Shown in pieces: positions 11,584 to 23,878 of a stretch of 64,000 bases of DNA (position 1 is the first letter of the stretch; the number at the start of each line of letters is the position of its first letter). The position numbers and the translations under genes are program-made. Under the pieces are notes generated by a model. It worked only from the letters and a program-made list of their open reading frames with translations, made no database searches and had not been told where the DNA came from. The DNA lies in assembly GCA_949130495.1 (NCBI GenBank), contig OX422221.1:146229405-146293404 (forward strand), given 5' to 3'. The DNA is from Sambucus nigra. Lineage: Eukaryota; Streptophyta; Magnoliopsida; Dipsacales; Adoxaceae.

Positions 11584-13816
11584 TATAGACACCACATTCT
11601 AGGACCTCTAAGTCTCTCCTTAGGTCACTAGCACCTCCTCATTTCACTTCAAACCCTTAGTCGCACTCCGAGTATCGATCTAGAGGCTAGCGGGCGCTCC
11701 TGGGCTCCGTTAGACTCCGATCAACTCTATTGTCAGAGCAAAAGATCTTTGAATCCTCTCAGGGCTCTAAATACCCTTTCCAACGGTCCTCTTTGTGTTC
11801 GAATTTGCATAACGATCCAGACGAACGGACCATTTTACTACCAAAAATCGATTCGGAGGCCACCGGCCGCTATCGGGCTCCGAATATTACCCTAAACAAC
11901 TTCATTGTCATAGTGAAAGCTCTTTGAATCTTTAAAGGGAACTGAACCCCTTCCCAATGATCCACCCCGTGTACGAAACGGCATAATCATTCAGGCAAAT
12001 AACCAGTTTTCCCCCCAAAATTGATCCGGAGGCCACCGGGAGCTCCCGGGCTCTGTTTGACCAAAGTCAGCTCTTCAGCTCGCACAAGGCTGAATGAATA
12101 TCCAAAGGTCACTAGAAACCCTTTCCAACAGTCTACCCCATGCATGATTCTTATTTACGGTACGGACGAACGATCCATTTTACTCCGGGAGGTCACCAGG
12201 TGCTTTCGGGCCCCGATTGACCGAGGTCAACTTTACTAACTGAGCGAAACTCTTTGGAATGTGGAAGTATTTCTCCTAATCTTTCCAATGGTCCATCCCG
12301 TGTGCGATTTTGACTTACCATGCGGACGAACGATCCATTTCCGTACGACGATCTCCTGTCTAAAGGACCAACATGCGCTTTCGATCCATATTTGACCCAA
12401 AGTAAACTCTCAGACCAGGGAGAGGTTCGAGGACTCTTAAAGGTATCTGAAGTACCTTTCGAATGGTGTGATCGTGCTCGATTCGAATCAATGGAATACG
12501 TTCTGCGAACATTTTTTCAGGAAAATCTACACAAAACTGCCAATTAGGAGGTCCAGTTCCCTGCCTATCGGCAGTGTCTAAGGTCACCTATCGATGGGCA
12601 GGACTACGGCAGTGCTGATTTGCAACCACATGAACCTATAAAAGCAGGTCATGACCTCACTACCAGGAACACAAACACCAGAGATCCATCAACATCAGTG
12701 ATCTCAGCAACATTCTCTCGAAATCAACGAAGTTCCTCCATGTGAAGTTCCATTCAACATTTCATTTCCATCCTTTTCATACTCAATTTAGCAAATCACA
12801 CTCTCTCTCATACCACATTCATCTCACGTTTAAGGGAGTTCATCTAAGATCAAAGATCAAGCTTCAAAGAAGGTCCAATTCTTTCCCTTTCTCTTTAAAT
12901 TCTTTCTTTTGCATAAATTTCATTAGATCCATAACTTAGTTCGTACTTTAGTTCATACACATTAATATTTACATTTTTATTAGTATATTGCACATACTTT
13001 ATTTTCTATAAAAAAACTCAAAACAAACAAAAAGAGGGTTACACCCATAAATTATGAACGGGATTATCCATCACACTTTTTCAAAACTAAAAAAATATTT
13101 TTCTTCATGAACACATATAATAAAATCCCGTTTGGATCTATGGGATAAACCCCACCCCCATGACCGCACCCGAACTACGTGGACTTTGATGCCTTTATAG
13201 GCTACGTAGGTGTTTCAGATTAAAACCCGAGACTCGAGTCCAATTTTATAAATTTTCAATTTTCCCAAATTTTCCATTTTCACACTTATCATATTCGTAC
13301 ATTAATATACATATTAAGTTTGTTGGGGTTTTATCCTACACATATTATTGTTTCTTCATAACGATCAATATCGAGATAAACGCATAAATCATATTTTCTA
13401 TATATTATTTTGAGAATGTTCCTATGGATGACCTCACTCTATCTCTTCCATGGTATGAGTTGGGTGATTCTTACCTCCATTATATATACACGCACACAAA
13501 CTTCACGGAGAAATTAAGAAAAAGAATAATACTAGCCCATGATAGACCGAAAGGGCGGGATGGGTGCCTAACACCTTCCCATTCCGTAACTTATCCCTCG
13601 AACCTTCGAACTATTGGTTTCATATGCCTCAATTTGTCTTCGGTGCCGCTCTCTCGAGGTAGAGACATGTTCTTTTGCCTGTGTGCAAAATAGGCTGGCG
13701 ACTCCATCTTTTTACATTTACCCCACACTGACGATGGCTGAAGCATTCCCCAAAAAAGGGGAGCGCGAGACCTTTCGATGCCCGCCCGACGTGCGATCTT
13801 GATCGGGATGGTCACA
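11584..13816 (+). mobile_element. 5' LTR of element X (2233 bp)
   Basis: Paired with 40055-46233 once the solo LTR inside that copy is removed (about 2235 bp). It contains a tandem array (11675-12420), then a unique region. Near the end comes gggtgcctaacaccttccc (about 13561), a stretch I recognise from Ogre-type LTRs, then gtggcgactcc-type text. The start tatagacacc departs from the usual TG in both copies, so the change probably predates insertion or the consensus is TA here. Confidence 0.85.
11675..12420 (+). repeat. Five diverged about 165-bp tandem repeats in the X LTR
   Basis: Units start near 11675, 11838, 12019, 12181 and 12345. Each reads roughly: gaggccaccgggcgct, cgggctccg, ttgaccaaagtcaactct, ccctttccaacggtc, cgtgtgcgattc, gacgaacgatccatttt. 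Units differ by about 20-30%. The same array is in the 3' LTR (about 40140-40880), so it existed before insertion. Confidence 0.8.
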
Positions 13817-13817
13817 G

Positions 13818-13836
13818 TGGCGACTCCGTTGGGGAC
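13818..13836 (+). other. Primer binding site of element X, tRNA-Arg type
   Basis: TGGCGACTCCGTTGGGGAC lies one base after the 5' LTR end (ggtcaca at 13816). Ogre/Tat elements commonly prime from tRNA-Arg with TGGCGACTC...GGGGA, so the assignment follows family knowledge; the tRNA itself is not in the window. Confidence 0.8.
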
Positions 13837-14473
13837 TTTTTCATAAGAGGTCTAGAATCTATTTACATGGGTGTTTTGTTTTCTTGTGCGCGTATGCACC
13901 TGAAATTTCCCTTTTAAGTTGTCTCAATTTTGAGACTTTTATTATTTTTTTACAACATTTTGTGTGTCCACACTAGATCTATTTTTTTTAATTTTTTTTA
14001 TGTAGTATATGTATGAACATAATTTTTTCAGTTATGTTTTTCAAATTTTGTTTGTTTATTAATTTTGTTTTGTGAGTTATACATTTTGTTAAATAAACAA
14101 AAACTAATTTTTGTTTATTTGAAATGTGTAATCAAAATCAATGGTTGTGATCTTGTGTGCGCTTTTGTGTGGCTGCGATGGGGTCTATTTGTGTTTGTTT
14201 GGATTGATCCATGTGATCCTACTTGAGACAATTAAAATGGTTTGCTTTCTCCTCACGATTTGTTCACGTGAAGAGTACCTGCTATTTTTTACCATTCTGA
14301 ATTTTTCAATGTACATTCTTGACCCTTTCTCTCACTTGGCTAAAGATCTTTATATCCTTGGGTTATGTGTTGCCAATTATCTCCCCAGTCACCTATGGGG
14401 AATGTCGAGATTACCCTTTTATGTGTGGGTTATGATATTAAGAACCATGCCCCACACGTGTGTGTGTGTGTGT

Positions 14474-14859
14474 CTCCTGTACATACCAAATGGTACATAC
14501 CAACGGTGCATACCAAATTTTTAAAATAGTAAAAAAATTATTTTTTTACTAAATTTTTTTATATAATGTTTAAACATTTCAATAGGCCCATATAAAAAAA
14601 AAATAAACTCAAAATAACGTTTTTGCTATTTAAAAAAAATCGGTCAAACTTTGCAACTTTTAAAGCACTTTAAAAGCTGCAAAAGTTTGACTGATTTTTT
14701 TAAAATAGCAAAAAATGTTATTTTGAGTTGAATTTTTTTATATGGGTCTATTGAAATATTTAAACATCACATAAAAATACTCAACTCAAAATCATTTATA
14801 AAATGGGTCCGCGTCAGTGGTATGCACCGTTGGTATGTACCGTTTGGTATGTACAGGAG
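14474..14859. mobile_element. Foldback MITE with about 42-bp near-perfect terminal inverted repeats
   Basis: The left end ctcctgtacatacca and right end tggtatgtacaggag are complementary. Pairing continues through ggtacataccaacggtgcat against atgcaccgttggtatgtacc and on through most of the element to a centre near 14668 (gcaacttttaaag ... ctttaaaagctgc). The element is almost one giant hairpin of about 385 bp with no coding capacity. No clear TSD is visible, because a GT run lies on the left and a CT run on the right. Confidence 0.8.
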
Positions 14860-14860
14860 C

Positions 14861-14963
<103 letters not shown>

Positions 14964-15330
14964 AGATCGATCATCATTTTCTTTAGGGTTTGGAATTTCA
15001 TTTGCAGCCAACATTTAACAATTTTCTCTCTCTCACTTTCTCTCTATAAATTACTTTTGATTAGAGCTGTTTGTTGAGACTTTGTTTGTTTGTTCCATTT
15101 GTAATCTACACTTTGTGAGGTTGAGTTTTATTTTGGGGTTTGCTTTTTACACGATCCGGTGTGGCAATTTTTGGTGTTGGTTCTTACTTAATTTCTCGAT
15201 CGGTGGTGGTTTACATTTTTCGGTGGTGGTGCGTTTGGTTCTCAGTTTATGATTTTTGGCCTGGTTTTCTTTCCTCCTTCGAATGGTACTGCCTAGTCCA
15301 TTGTGGGATTGCTCTGTGAGTATTTATGCT

Positions 15331-15333
<3 letters not shown>

Positions 15334-15392
<59 letters not shown>
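15334..15392. repeat. (TA)n microsatellite
   Basis: A pure TA run of about 59 bp in the leader of element X. Confidence 0.95.
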
Positions 15393-15395
<3 letters not shown>

Positions 15396-17865
15396 TGCTG
15401 TTCTTTGTTCAGATCTGGTGCAGGTGTGTGAACATTTTTATGTTATTTATTTTATTTATGGCTCGATCTAAACTCGTGTGTGTGTGTGTGTTACTCTCAC
15501 TGATTTAATCATGGTGTAACTATGTTTAACTCGGCATTAACTGAGTGTATAACTAGTGTTTAAATCACCTATTTAGCTTAACTCGTTTATTTATCTCACG
15601 GTGTGCTTAAATATCGTGTGTGTGGTTAATTTATTTTGTAAGATAACTCTTGTGGGTAACCTGATTTTTTAGAACTGTTTAAAACATATTTTTATTTTAA
15701 AATCAGATTAACTCTAGTGTATTTTTGGCTTGTGAGAAAACCTATTTAGGAGTGTGTGTTTGGATTTGTACCTAACTTTCATTTAGTCACTGATTGGTAT
15801 TTTTATTGTTAACTAAAATTAAGACATAACCTTGTGTGTGTTTAGTCTCATTTTATAAACAAGATAATTTTTATGTTCTAATTAAAACAAACCTTTATAA
15901 TTAATTCTGTTTTGAACAACTTCACGGAGTCTCGGGTTTAAGTGTGTGATTGTGCGTGTGTTATAGTCACTATTACTAAAGTGTTATTGGGTTGACTGAT
16001 TGTCAGTCAAGTTAGGTTGTATTTAGACTGGGCTGGGTGTACGGATTGTATTTGCTTAGTTTAGATAATTCTAAACTGGTGGACTATAATCTGTAATCGA
16101 TAATTGGTAATTATGGACTTGGGTGTGTGAGTTATCCAGGGACTTGGGACACGGGGTTTTCCAGCAATGGTGGTTTTCTCGAGAATAAATACTGTGTCAA
16201 TTTCAGCTTTGCCTCATCTCATTCTAATTTATTTATTTGATCAACAACGTCACAAATCTGTTTTTATTTGTGTGTGTGTGTACAACGGTTTCAATCAAGT
16301 TTTAAATTGAATTCAAAAGAGTTAGAGTTTTATTTAATACCTAATACATGTTAGGTTGGTTAGGTTATTACATCACCTACCTGTATGTACCATTTCTCTC
16401 CTATAATATTTCTTGCACATATATATCTCATGCTTGTATCATTACTCACTCACACACTTTTAGAAATTCTCCATGTACACTTCATACCATGTGAACCTAG
16501 GATCACTTACATCCCCATGTTGCACACAACACTTAGAAATCTATGCTTAGGTGTCACTAACACACACCTCCACATATCACACTTGTATATATCCATGCTC
16601 ACTCACACTTATCACATACCACTTGTAGTTGATCCATGCTAAGGTTCACTACCACACACTCACTTGTAGCTAATTACTCACCACTCACTCTCACATATCC
16701 ATGCTTAGTGTAGATTTACTTATATGTACCTTATTCCCTACTTAGCATAATCAATAAAAATACTCTCTCCATAAGATACTAATCAAGAATCATGCATATT
16801 GCACACTGAATCACCAAAGGGCATTGCTATTGACCAAATTTTATCCTGTAACTGGGAGGTCACTTCGTAATGGGCGCTGATCCGACAGGCTTTAATTAGC
16901 CTAAGCGATATGACTCTCACCTTCCATTGGACAAGTACCTTCGACCTATATCGAACGGTTCACCATGCATCGTACCGCTTGATCGAAGTCATGACGTGAG
17001 GTATATCACAGGGAACTCGTTCACGTACGCGAGTATATTGAATTTGCTCTCACATGTACTGTCCCCACGAGTTATATAATAAGGCAATTCATGTACACTC
17101 AGGTATATCAAATGGCTTGTCCACACGTACCGATTGCCCTCAAAAGCAAGACGTATATCATGAAAGTCATTCCAAAGTGGTGAACACCTTCTAATTAACC
17201 CAACAACTACATACCCGCATATAGGCATCAAACCTATGGCACTCATGTTTAGTTTGCCGATTTCAACTCGAAACTCTGCCGAAATGTCGGGTCGGCATTC
17301 TACCCAAATTTTTGCGTAATTTTTTAAAACGGGACTTTGCCTATGAGCCTGGTAACAAGTCCAACCATAATTTGTACATATTGTTCAAACCTAATTTTTC
17401 TAGTCTCGGGTCTCATTCGGCATTTCTTTTTACATTTAGGTAAACCGAAGACAAGTGAGAACCTAATAAACATAATAATAATCATGCTGAGACCCGTCTC
17501 TCCTTTTTTCCTTCTTTTATTTCCAAAAGTGTCCAAAAACATTTTTTCCTTTCATAAAAAAATACCAAAAACATTTTCCTTTCCTTATACCAAAAATATT
17601 TTCCCTCCCTTTTACCCAAAAGCATTTTGTTCCCTTCTTTTTCGAAAAAAATGTCAAAAACAGTTTCCTTCCTTTTCTAAAAATAATAGTTTTCCCTCTC
17701 TATTTTCAAAAAAAATAAAATAAAAAAATAAACCCCATTTTTTCCTTCTCAGGTCGATCGCATACCCTTAGCCTGGCTCCCTATTATCTTAGGTCTTCAG
17801 TCAAACTGCCTCGAACCTCCGTCAGTCCCCTCACTTCCTCCGAGTCCTGAATTCATCCGCTTTCC

Positions 17866-18560
17866 ATGGAGAACATAGACCAAGACCGAATGTGCAACCA
17901 AATTTGATGACTGTCCTAGCCCAACTTACTGCCAAGATTGACAACCTTCAAACCGAGGTTCATGAGATGCAATAAAATCCAGTCCCTATTCCTGAGGTCC
18001 TCTTCACTCATGCTATGGGTCTGCCTGCACCCGAGCCTATTTAGGTTCCCGAGGAATACCAACACGCTCCACATGCTCCTCTTGCTAATGGGCCACCTCC
18101 AACCCAACTTCCTATGACGAATCTTATCTAGCCAGGGGATAACTTACCCGTGACCACTGATCCAAAGGAGGAAGAGTTAAACAAGGTGAAGGAAGACCTT
18201 AAGATGTTGACCAAGAAATTTGACCAAGTCAGACTCTCTGGGAACTACATGGACTACACCCACATGTCTCCCTATCCTAAATCCAGGTTACCGAAAAAGT
18301 TCAAGATTCCCAACATCAAGAAATTCGAGGGTAGAGGACCCCCGATCGTTCATCTCTGCAACTATCATCGAGCCATGACTCTCCTAGGGGCCTTAGAGGG
18401 AATAATGGACCAAATGTTCCAACAGACCTTGAAGGATAGGAATTTTCTTTGGTTCTTATCTCTTGAGGAGTCTAGAATCCGCAGTTAGGAAGATGCTCCC
18501 ACGAATTCATGTCATAGCATAAGTAGAACGAAGAGTTAGAAGTTAATCACCGTGATTTAG
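17866..18560 (+). pseudogene. gag of element X, N-terminal part
   Basis: It starts at ATG 17866 (MENIDQDRMCNQ), then one frameshift leads to LAQLTAKIDNLQTEVHEM. Later come LPKKFKIPNIKKFEGRGPP and YHRAMTLLGALEGIM, the Ogre/Tat Gag core, and finally EESRIRS-stop-ED, where a Trp codon would be expected. After a further frameshift the reading continues HKxNEELEVNHRDLG up to the insertion site at 18561-18565. Gag forms the virus-like particle. Stops occur at several CAG/TGG-like codons. The rest of gag resumes at 23879 on the other side of the Athila-like insertion. Confidence 0.8.
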
Positions 18561-18565
18561 GGCTG

Positions 18566-20051
18566 TGATTGACGCATGAAAAGTAGCGCGGATCAAAATG
18601 CTAATCGTTGTTTTCTATTCACCGCCTCAATACAAACAAACCTAAGTTACGACTACACTTGCGATACAAGTATAGCGATAAGTCGGGTATCGAATCCACA
18701 GAGAATGTTCAACAGATTTTAATTGGATTACTAATTCAGGAATAAAAGTGTAAAATGGTGATGTGTGAATGTAAATAAAAGAAAAGAGAGAAGTTAAGTT
18801 TAAATAAAAGTAAAAGTGAGGATCGGGATATCATCCAACCATACGGATCGAAACAACTACTAATCAAGATTCCGGATCGAAAGCTATTTAATCGAGCATT
18901 ATCAATTAATCATAAACTTCACACAATAAGGAATTTAAGCCAAAGTTGCGAGAAAAAACATTTAACCGAAAATTGGTCACACGCGGATTAAATTTGGATT
19001 ATCGCTATAAACACTAACGTTGCATGACAAAGAAAGTTAAACGCATAATAATCTGACTTTAATATGCGCGGGTTCAATTAAACGCAATTTCGCACAAAAC
19101 CTAATTTTCAGAGCTCGAAACCCGTTAATGGCGAAACAAAGTCCCGACCCTATTTATCTAGGGGCAATACATGAATTGAACTAAATTACAAGTAATTAAA
19201 CTAGGAAAGCAAGAAATAAAGCAATTAAACTAACTACAAAGCATGGAAACTAATTTATAAAGCAAGGAAAATGAAGAACAAAACTATATAAATGGAGATG
19301 GAGGTGGAAAGTTCAACATACACAACCCATATGGTTGTCAACCTAAAGAGAAATGAAGCCAAGCTCTCCAAACCCAACCCTAACCTAAAATGTCTTCTAA
19401 AACAAAGTATATATGATATTACAACAAAATTGGGTTATATAGTAAGTTGGAATAAAAGTAGAAAAGAAAAGGAAAAAGAAAAGCAAAGACAAAATATCTG
19501 TAGAAAACAGGGCATCGATCGATCGACCCCTTTTGGTCGATTGATCGATGGATGAAATCGTGGCAAAATTCTAAAGGATCGATTGATCAAATCTTTTAAT
19601 TGATCGATCGATCAAGCAGGGCAGAATCAAGGCAGCCTACTGCATTCCTTTTCTTCCTCTTCTCCCCTCTTTTGGTTTCAAAGTCTTTCTCTTTCGCCAA
19701 AAGTGCCGTAACTTCTTCGTTAGGAATCTGAATCACGCACCGTTGGCGGCCACACGAAGCTTACGAGGAGGGCTACAAATTTTTTGAAGATGTTGGTCCT
19801 GGTGCCCAAACTGTGAATTGACCGAATTGCCCTTGAATATGCGATTGCGTACAAAACTTGAGCGGAATGCGTCCGAACTCTATTCTTAGTACCTAAATAC
19901 CTACAAAAGCCCAATTATACCTCATATAACATGTTAATAATATAAATCGAGGTTGTCTGGTTAACGGGCTTAAATATAGAGATTAAGGCACCCGAGGGGG
20001 CTAAAATGCGTAGGTTCGACGGATGAAATACGCAATATTTGTGTATTATCA
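18566..20051 (-). mobile_element. 3' LTR of the Athila-like element (1486 bp)
   Basis: The inner edge TGATAATACACAA (minus strand) follows the PPT. It contains gtcgggtatcgaatccacag (18688-18707), a motif I know from such LTRs, and a cluster of atcgatcg-type palindromes (19513-19612). The inner 451 bp match 23421-23873. Confidence 0.78.
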
Positions 20052-22206
20052 CACCCCCTAACTTGCACATTGCTAGTCCCTAGGAATGAAATAAGATGCA
20101 ACAAGAAATACAAGGAAACCAAAAGCAAGATAAGTACAAAAATATGGTATAAACGCATGAGGCCACTTTCGCGGGCGATTTGATTGCATTTAGCATATGC
20201 AATAAGCCGTTAAACCCCTCGGTTACCCTAGTGGATGAGTGTCATCTCGTGAGGGTTTTTAGGGATGAAACCCACAAACATCATAAAGTTTCCTCAAAAT
20301 ATGCCCAAGCACATGCGACAAACCCAACAATACGAACAAGATTTCAACATGTTATTAGCATAGCAAACGAATTCACGTGAAAAGTCCGTAGTTATCAACA
20401 TTATCGAATGTACCTCAATGAATTGAAACTTTAACATGTGGGAGGGGAGTGAGCACACGCAAAATATGATTTGGCAAAAAATTAAATAACTCGGATACTA
20501 AATATCAAAGCATGCATAAAAGTCAATCCTCACGGGCAATACACTCATCAAATGAATTCACTTGAAGTAGGGAGGTAACACACGGGACATGCGGGCATAA
20601 GGAGTAAATATAAAGGAAAACTAGGCCGCACACATGTCACAAATGAAGAACGCTATATAGAAAATAAAAACTTGTAATCTCAATGAAAGATACCGCATAT
20701 TAAAAGAGGTGAAATGCATTTTCACAGATTATCAAAACTATTTAAACCTTTGAATTACATCTACTTAAGATCACGTAGGACTTTAATAGGGTTGTAATGT
20801 AGGCTAGGCTAGGGTACGAAATGAAAGGGATGTATATACGTATTCAAAGGTGTTTGGGGATGAAACTCGGGATAATGGGAAAAAGTGGGCGATAACAAAA
20901 TTGGACAAATGATTTCCAAACGAGCATTAGATATAACAATCGAGACAGTAACAAGGATTATTGAATCACTATAAACAATATATACAAATTTCTCTTTCAT
21001 TTTCTCACTTTTTTCTTTTGTTTTCAACTTTCTCTTTTTCTTCTCTTTTTCACTACATTTACTTCTTTTCTCACTCTTTTCATGCTCAAATTGCAACCAC
21101 AAAATAGCAATATCATTCAATCCCAAATAACAATCCAAACAAGGGCATGTAAGGTAATATGTATGGTATGAAACTCCAATTTGGAGTTGGTTAGGGGATT
21201 TTGGGTAATGAAATGAAAGGCTAGTATTTAGGCTCAAGTGGGTTGACTAGGGAACATATAAAAGTTAAGGTCAAGGTCATATGGGTGATATACAAAGAGG
21301 GCCTATGATCATTTCCAAAAGTTTATGCAATTCTCGAGTCAAAACAATATATGAAAATCATGCTCAAGTAACACATTTCATATATGAACTCAATTAATGA
21401 ACGGTCAATGAAAGAATAAAGAGATTACCAACGAATTCAACGTTTTCAAAAAGGAAAGAATAGTGTATACACTCACAAATGAAGATAAGTCTCTAATCTC
21501 ACTCGGTGTAAGTATATACAATGCGACAAAAGCTTACCGAGTTATAAAAATCTTAAACCAAATCAATATAACAAGAAAAACGCAAGTGCCCACGGGATAA
21601 AGTTTAATTCATGAAGTTATTCATAATATTAATGATTTGAATACTAAAGTCTAATAACTTCTAAAATCGAGAACATGCATCGTTGAATTGTCTAATGGAT
21701 CGGGCAATTATTAAAATTTATCATCGAAAACAAGGGCAAAATGCCCAACAAAGGAGAAAAAAGAAAGAAAATACTTTTGAAAATTTTCAAATTTTTAACA
21801 AAAACATGCTTTGTAACTAAATTGTAGTCAAATTCAAGGACTAAACAGTGAAATGGATAGAATATCCCACAGCCCCTAACTTAAATATTGCATTGTCCCC
21901 AATGCGTCCATTAAAGAACACAACACAAAGATAGGAAAAGAATGATATTACCCAAATTTGGAGCGATCTCCATACGTACAAGTCCAAATGAATCTGCAAA
22001 ACAAGTTAGTACAAAGCATACAAAAAAAATAGAAAGAGATTAACTAACTACAATAGACTAAATTAAGAAGAAATAAAGAATAAAAAGCTAACTATAGACA
22101 ACATACTATTTAGGCTTCACACTAACTATACACTAGAAGTCTAAATAGCTGAGGGTCCACCCAAAATACAATTTGACTTTGGAGGATCAACGGTGGACCC
22201 TCCCTT
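20052..22206 (-). other. Non-coding 3' internal region of the Athila-like element
   Basis: Begins (in + coordinates) with the PPT complement caccccctaac at 20052-20062. A second similar stretch, cagcccctaacttaaatattg, lies near 21870. A 142-codon minus frame at 20809-21237 with a Lys/Glu-rich middle is open, but I cannot tie it to any domain. The remainder is AT-rich with no gene seen. Confidence 0.5.
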
Positions 22207-23217
22207 TCATGCATGCCTCCCAAAAATAGGAATTCCATTCAAATGACGAAAGGCATGTGGGTGGTGGAAAAGGTGAACATCCCTAATTAAAAATTTGGGA
22301 AGGAGGATGGGGGACAAATACACAAGGGGACAAAAAAATGAATTTCCTACCAAAGATTTAGCAAACGGAATGGGAGGTGGTGCACATGAAGGTAAAGATG
22401 CCTTCATGGAAAGCAAATCGAGCAAGTACTCCTCATCGGTGAAAGGGTTAAACGTTTTAAAGTTCGGTACTGATTCATCGGGTACTTGTGATGGTGTGAT
22501 AACGGAGAATGAAAATTGGGAGGAAATAAATTCAAACTCAAGAGATGACTTATCATCGCTCAAAGTTGGAATTTCAAAGGAGATAGGATCATTTTCAATG
22601 AAACTTTCTTCTTTGGGATCCAAATAAGAAAACATCTCATTGCAAATATATACTACATCCATTTCATCCCCGCTTTCATTCTCAATTACAAGATGGGACA
22701 AGTGACGAATGGTTTGTTCCAAAGTAGGCACAAAGTCCTCAATTGGTTCAAAACATTCCTCGACTTCAAAAGTCTCGAAAGAGAAATCATCGTTGGATTC
22801 GAATAATAAATCCAAGTCTAACTCCCAACAAAGATGTTCTTGCCGATAACGTTCTTCATACCTCTCGTTCTCAACCATAAGAAAACCCTCGCCGAAAGTC
22901 ATAGGCCGAGGTGCGGATGCGTGAAAATGAGGAGTTTGAAAATCATTATTGGCACAAAAGTTAAACTCATTATTATTGGAGTTTTGAAAACTATTGCAAT
23001 TCGTTTCAAAACTCCTATTATAAGGAGGTAAAGGACCAAAATAATTATCATCATCCTCAAAATATATGCACTCCAAAGCTTGACTTTTGTAATATGCGTC
23101 CAAAGTCATTTTAGATGTTGCAATTTTTTAGGACTCCAAGTATTGACCAAAAGTCATAGGATTACGGGGATTTTGAGAATTAGCATAATGATTACCGAAA
23201 TGATTGGAATAAGACAT
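22207..23217 (-). pseudogene. Unknown 336-codon ORF of the Athila-like element, one in-frame stop
   Basis: Minus strand, ATG at 23217 (MSYSNHFGNHYANSQNP), one TAA at about 23130, then open for 301 codons from 23109 to 22207. The product is acidic and rich in Phe, Asn, Ser and Glu. Two related pieces, NPMTFGQYLE and RPMTFGEGFL, suggest an internal repeat. Other landmarks are CIYFEDDDNYFGPLPPYN, EMDVVYICNEMFSYLDP and a Pro-rich tail. There is no zinc knuckle, protease or polymerase motif, no signal peptide and no clear membrane segment. It begins 183 bp after the PBS, where gag would normally start, so it may replace or derive from Gag. I do not recognise the protein. Confidence 0.6.
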
Positions 23218-23399
23218 GCTTACCCCAAAAAAGGCTCGAGATGGCTATTTCCACAAAGATGATGCGTACACGGAAAAATTAAAGAGTTTCTAGGCGCTCA
23301 AGTGTAGAAGTCCTGCAAAAAAGGTTAAATGAAAGAATACAAATACAAAAGAAAGAATACTATGAACTAATAAGACAATTACAATCTATAACGAAATAC

Positions 23400-23417
23400 T
23401 CCCCGATAATGGTGCCA
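23400..23417 (-). other. Primer binding site, tRNA-Asp type, with transitions
   Basis: The minus strand reads TGGCACCATTATCGGGGA, three bases after the 5' LTR. The Athila-type consensus TGGCGCCGTTGCCGGGGA differs at four sites, all transitions (three G to A, one C to T), two of them at CpG. That is the mark of methylated-cytosine decay. Confidence 0.75.
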
Positions 23418-23420
23418 TTT

Positions 23421-23873
23421 TGATCGATCGATCGATCAAGCAGGGCAGAATCAAGGTAGCCTACTGCATTCCTTTTCTTCCTCTTCTCCTCTCTTTTGGT
23501 TTCGAAGTCTTTCTCTTCTGCCAAAAGTACCGTAACTTCTTCGTTAGGAATACAAATCACGCACCATTTGCGGACACGAGAAGCTTACGAGGAGAGATAC
23601 AACTTTTGTGAAGATGTTGGGCCAGGTGCCTAAACTGTGAATTGATCGAATTTCCCTTGAACGTGCGATTGCGTACGGAACTTGAGCGGAATGCGTCCGA
23701 AATCCATTCTTAGTACCTAAATACCTACAAAATCCCAATTATATCTCATATAGCATGTTAACAATATAAATAGACATTGTCTAGTTAATGGGCTTAAATA
23801 GAGATTAAGGCACCCGAGGGGGCTAAAATGCGTAGGTTCGACGGATGAAATACACAATATTTGCATATTATCA
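23421..23873 (-). mobile_element. Truncated 5' LTR of the Athila-like element (453 bp)
   Basis: Matches 19601-20051 at over 90% by eye. It stops inside the gatcgatcgatcgatc block, directly before the PBS. The other 1.03 kb of the LTR (18566-19600) is missing, so an internal deletion ended in this palindrome block. Confidence 0.75.
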
Positions 23874-23878
23874 GGATG

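Larger units (their letters stand above)
18566..23873 (-). mobile_element. Athila-like non-autonomous LTR retrotransposon nested in X gag
   Basis: Ends are TGATTGACGCATG (18566) and ...TATTATCA (23873). Flanks are GGCTG (18561-18565) and GGATG (23874-23878), four of five identical. X gag reads through the join (VNHRDLG, then LKxNPGES), which confirms the boundaries. On the minus strand the order is a truncated 5' LTR (23873-23421), a tRNA-Asp-type PBS (23417-23400), one long ORF (23217-22207), a non-coding part, the PPT GTTAGGGGGTG (20062-20052) and a 3' LTR (20051-18566). There is no gag, RT or integrase, so it must depend on other elements. Athila affinity rests on the PBS and LTR style. 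Confidence 0.8.

Noticed and set aside
18491..18497. GATGCTC shared at 18491 and 23875 as the TSD of the Athila-like element
   Set aside because: Using it leaves 64 bp of recognisable X gag (NEELEVNHRDLG) inside the element; the GGCTG/GGATG solution explains these bases.
19601..20051. A 451-bp LTR for the Athila-like element instead of 1486 bp
   Set aside because: The flank left of 19601 (ttaat) does not match GGATG on the right. The wider limits give a 4/5 TSD and restore the X gag reading frame text.
22295..22627. 110-codon + frame opposite the unknown Athila-like ORF
   Set aside because: The minus frame is three times longer, starts just after the PBS and agrees with the element's direction.
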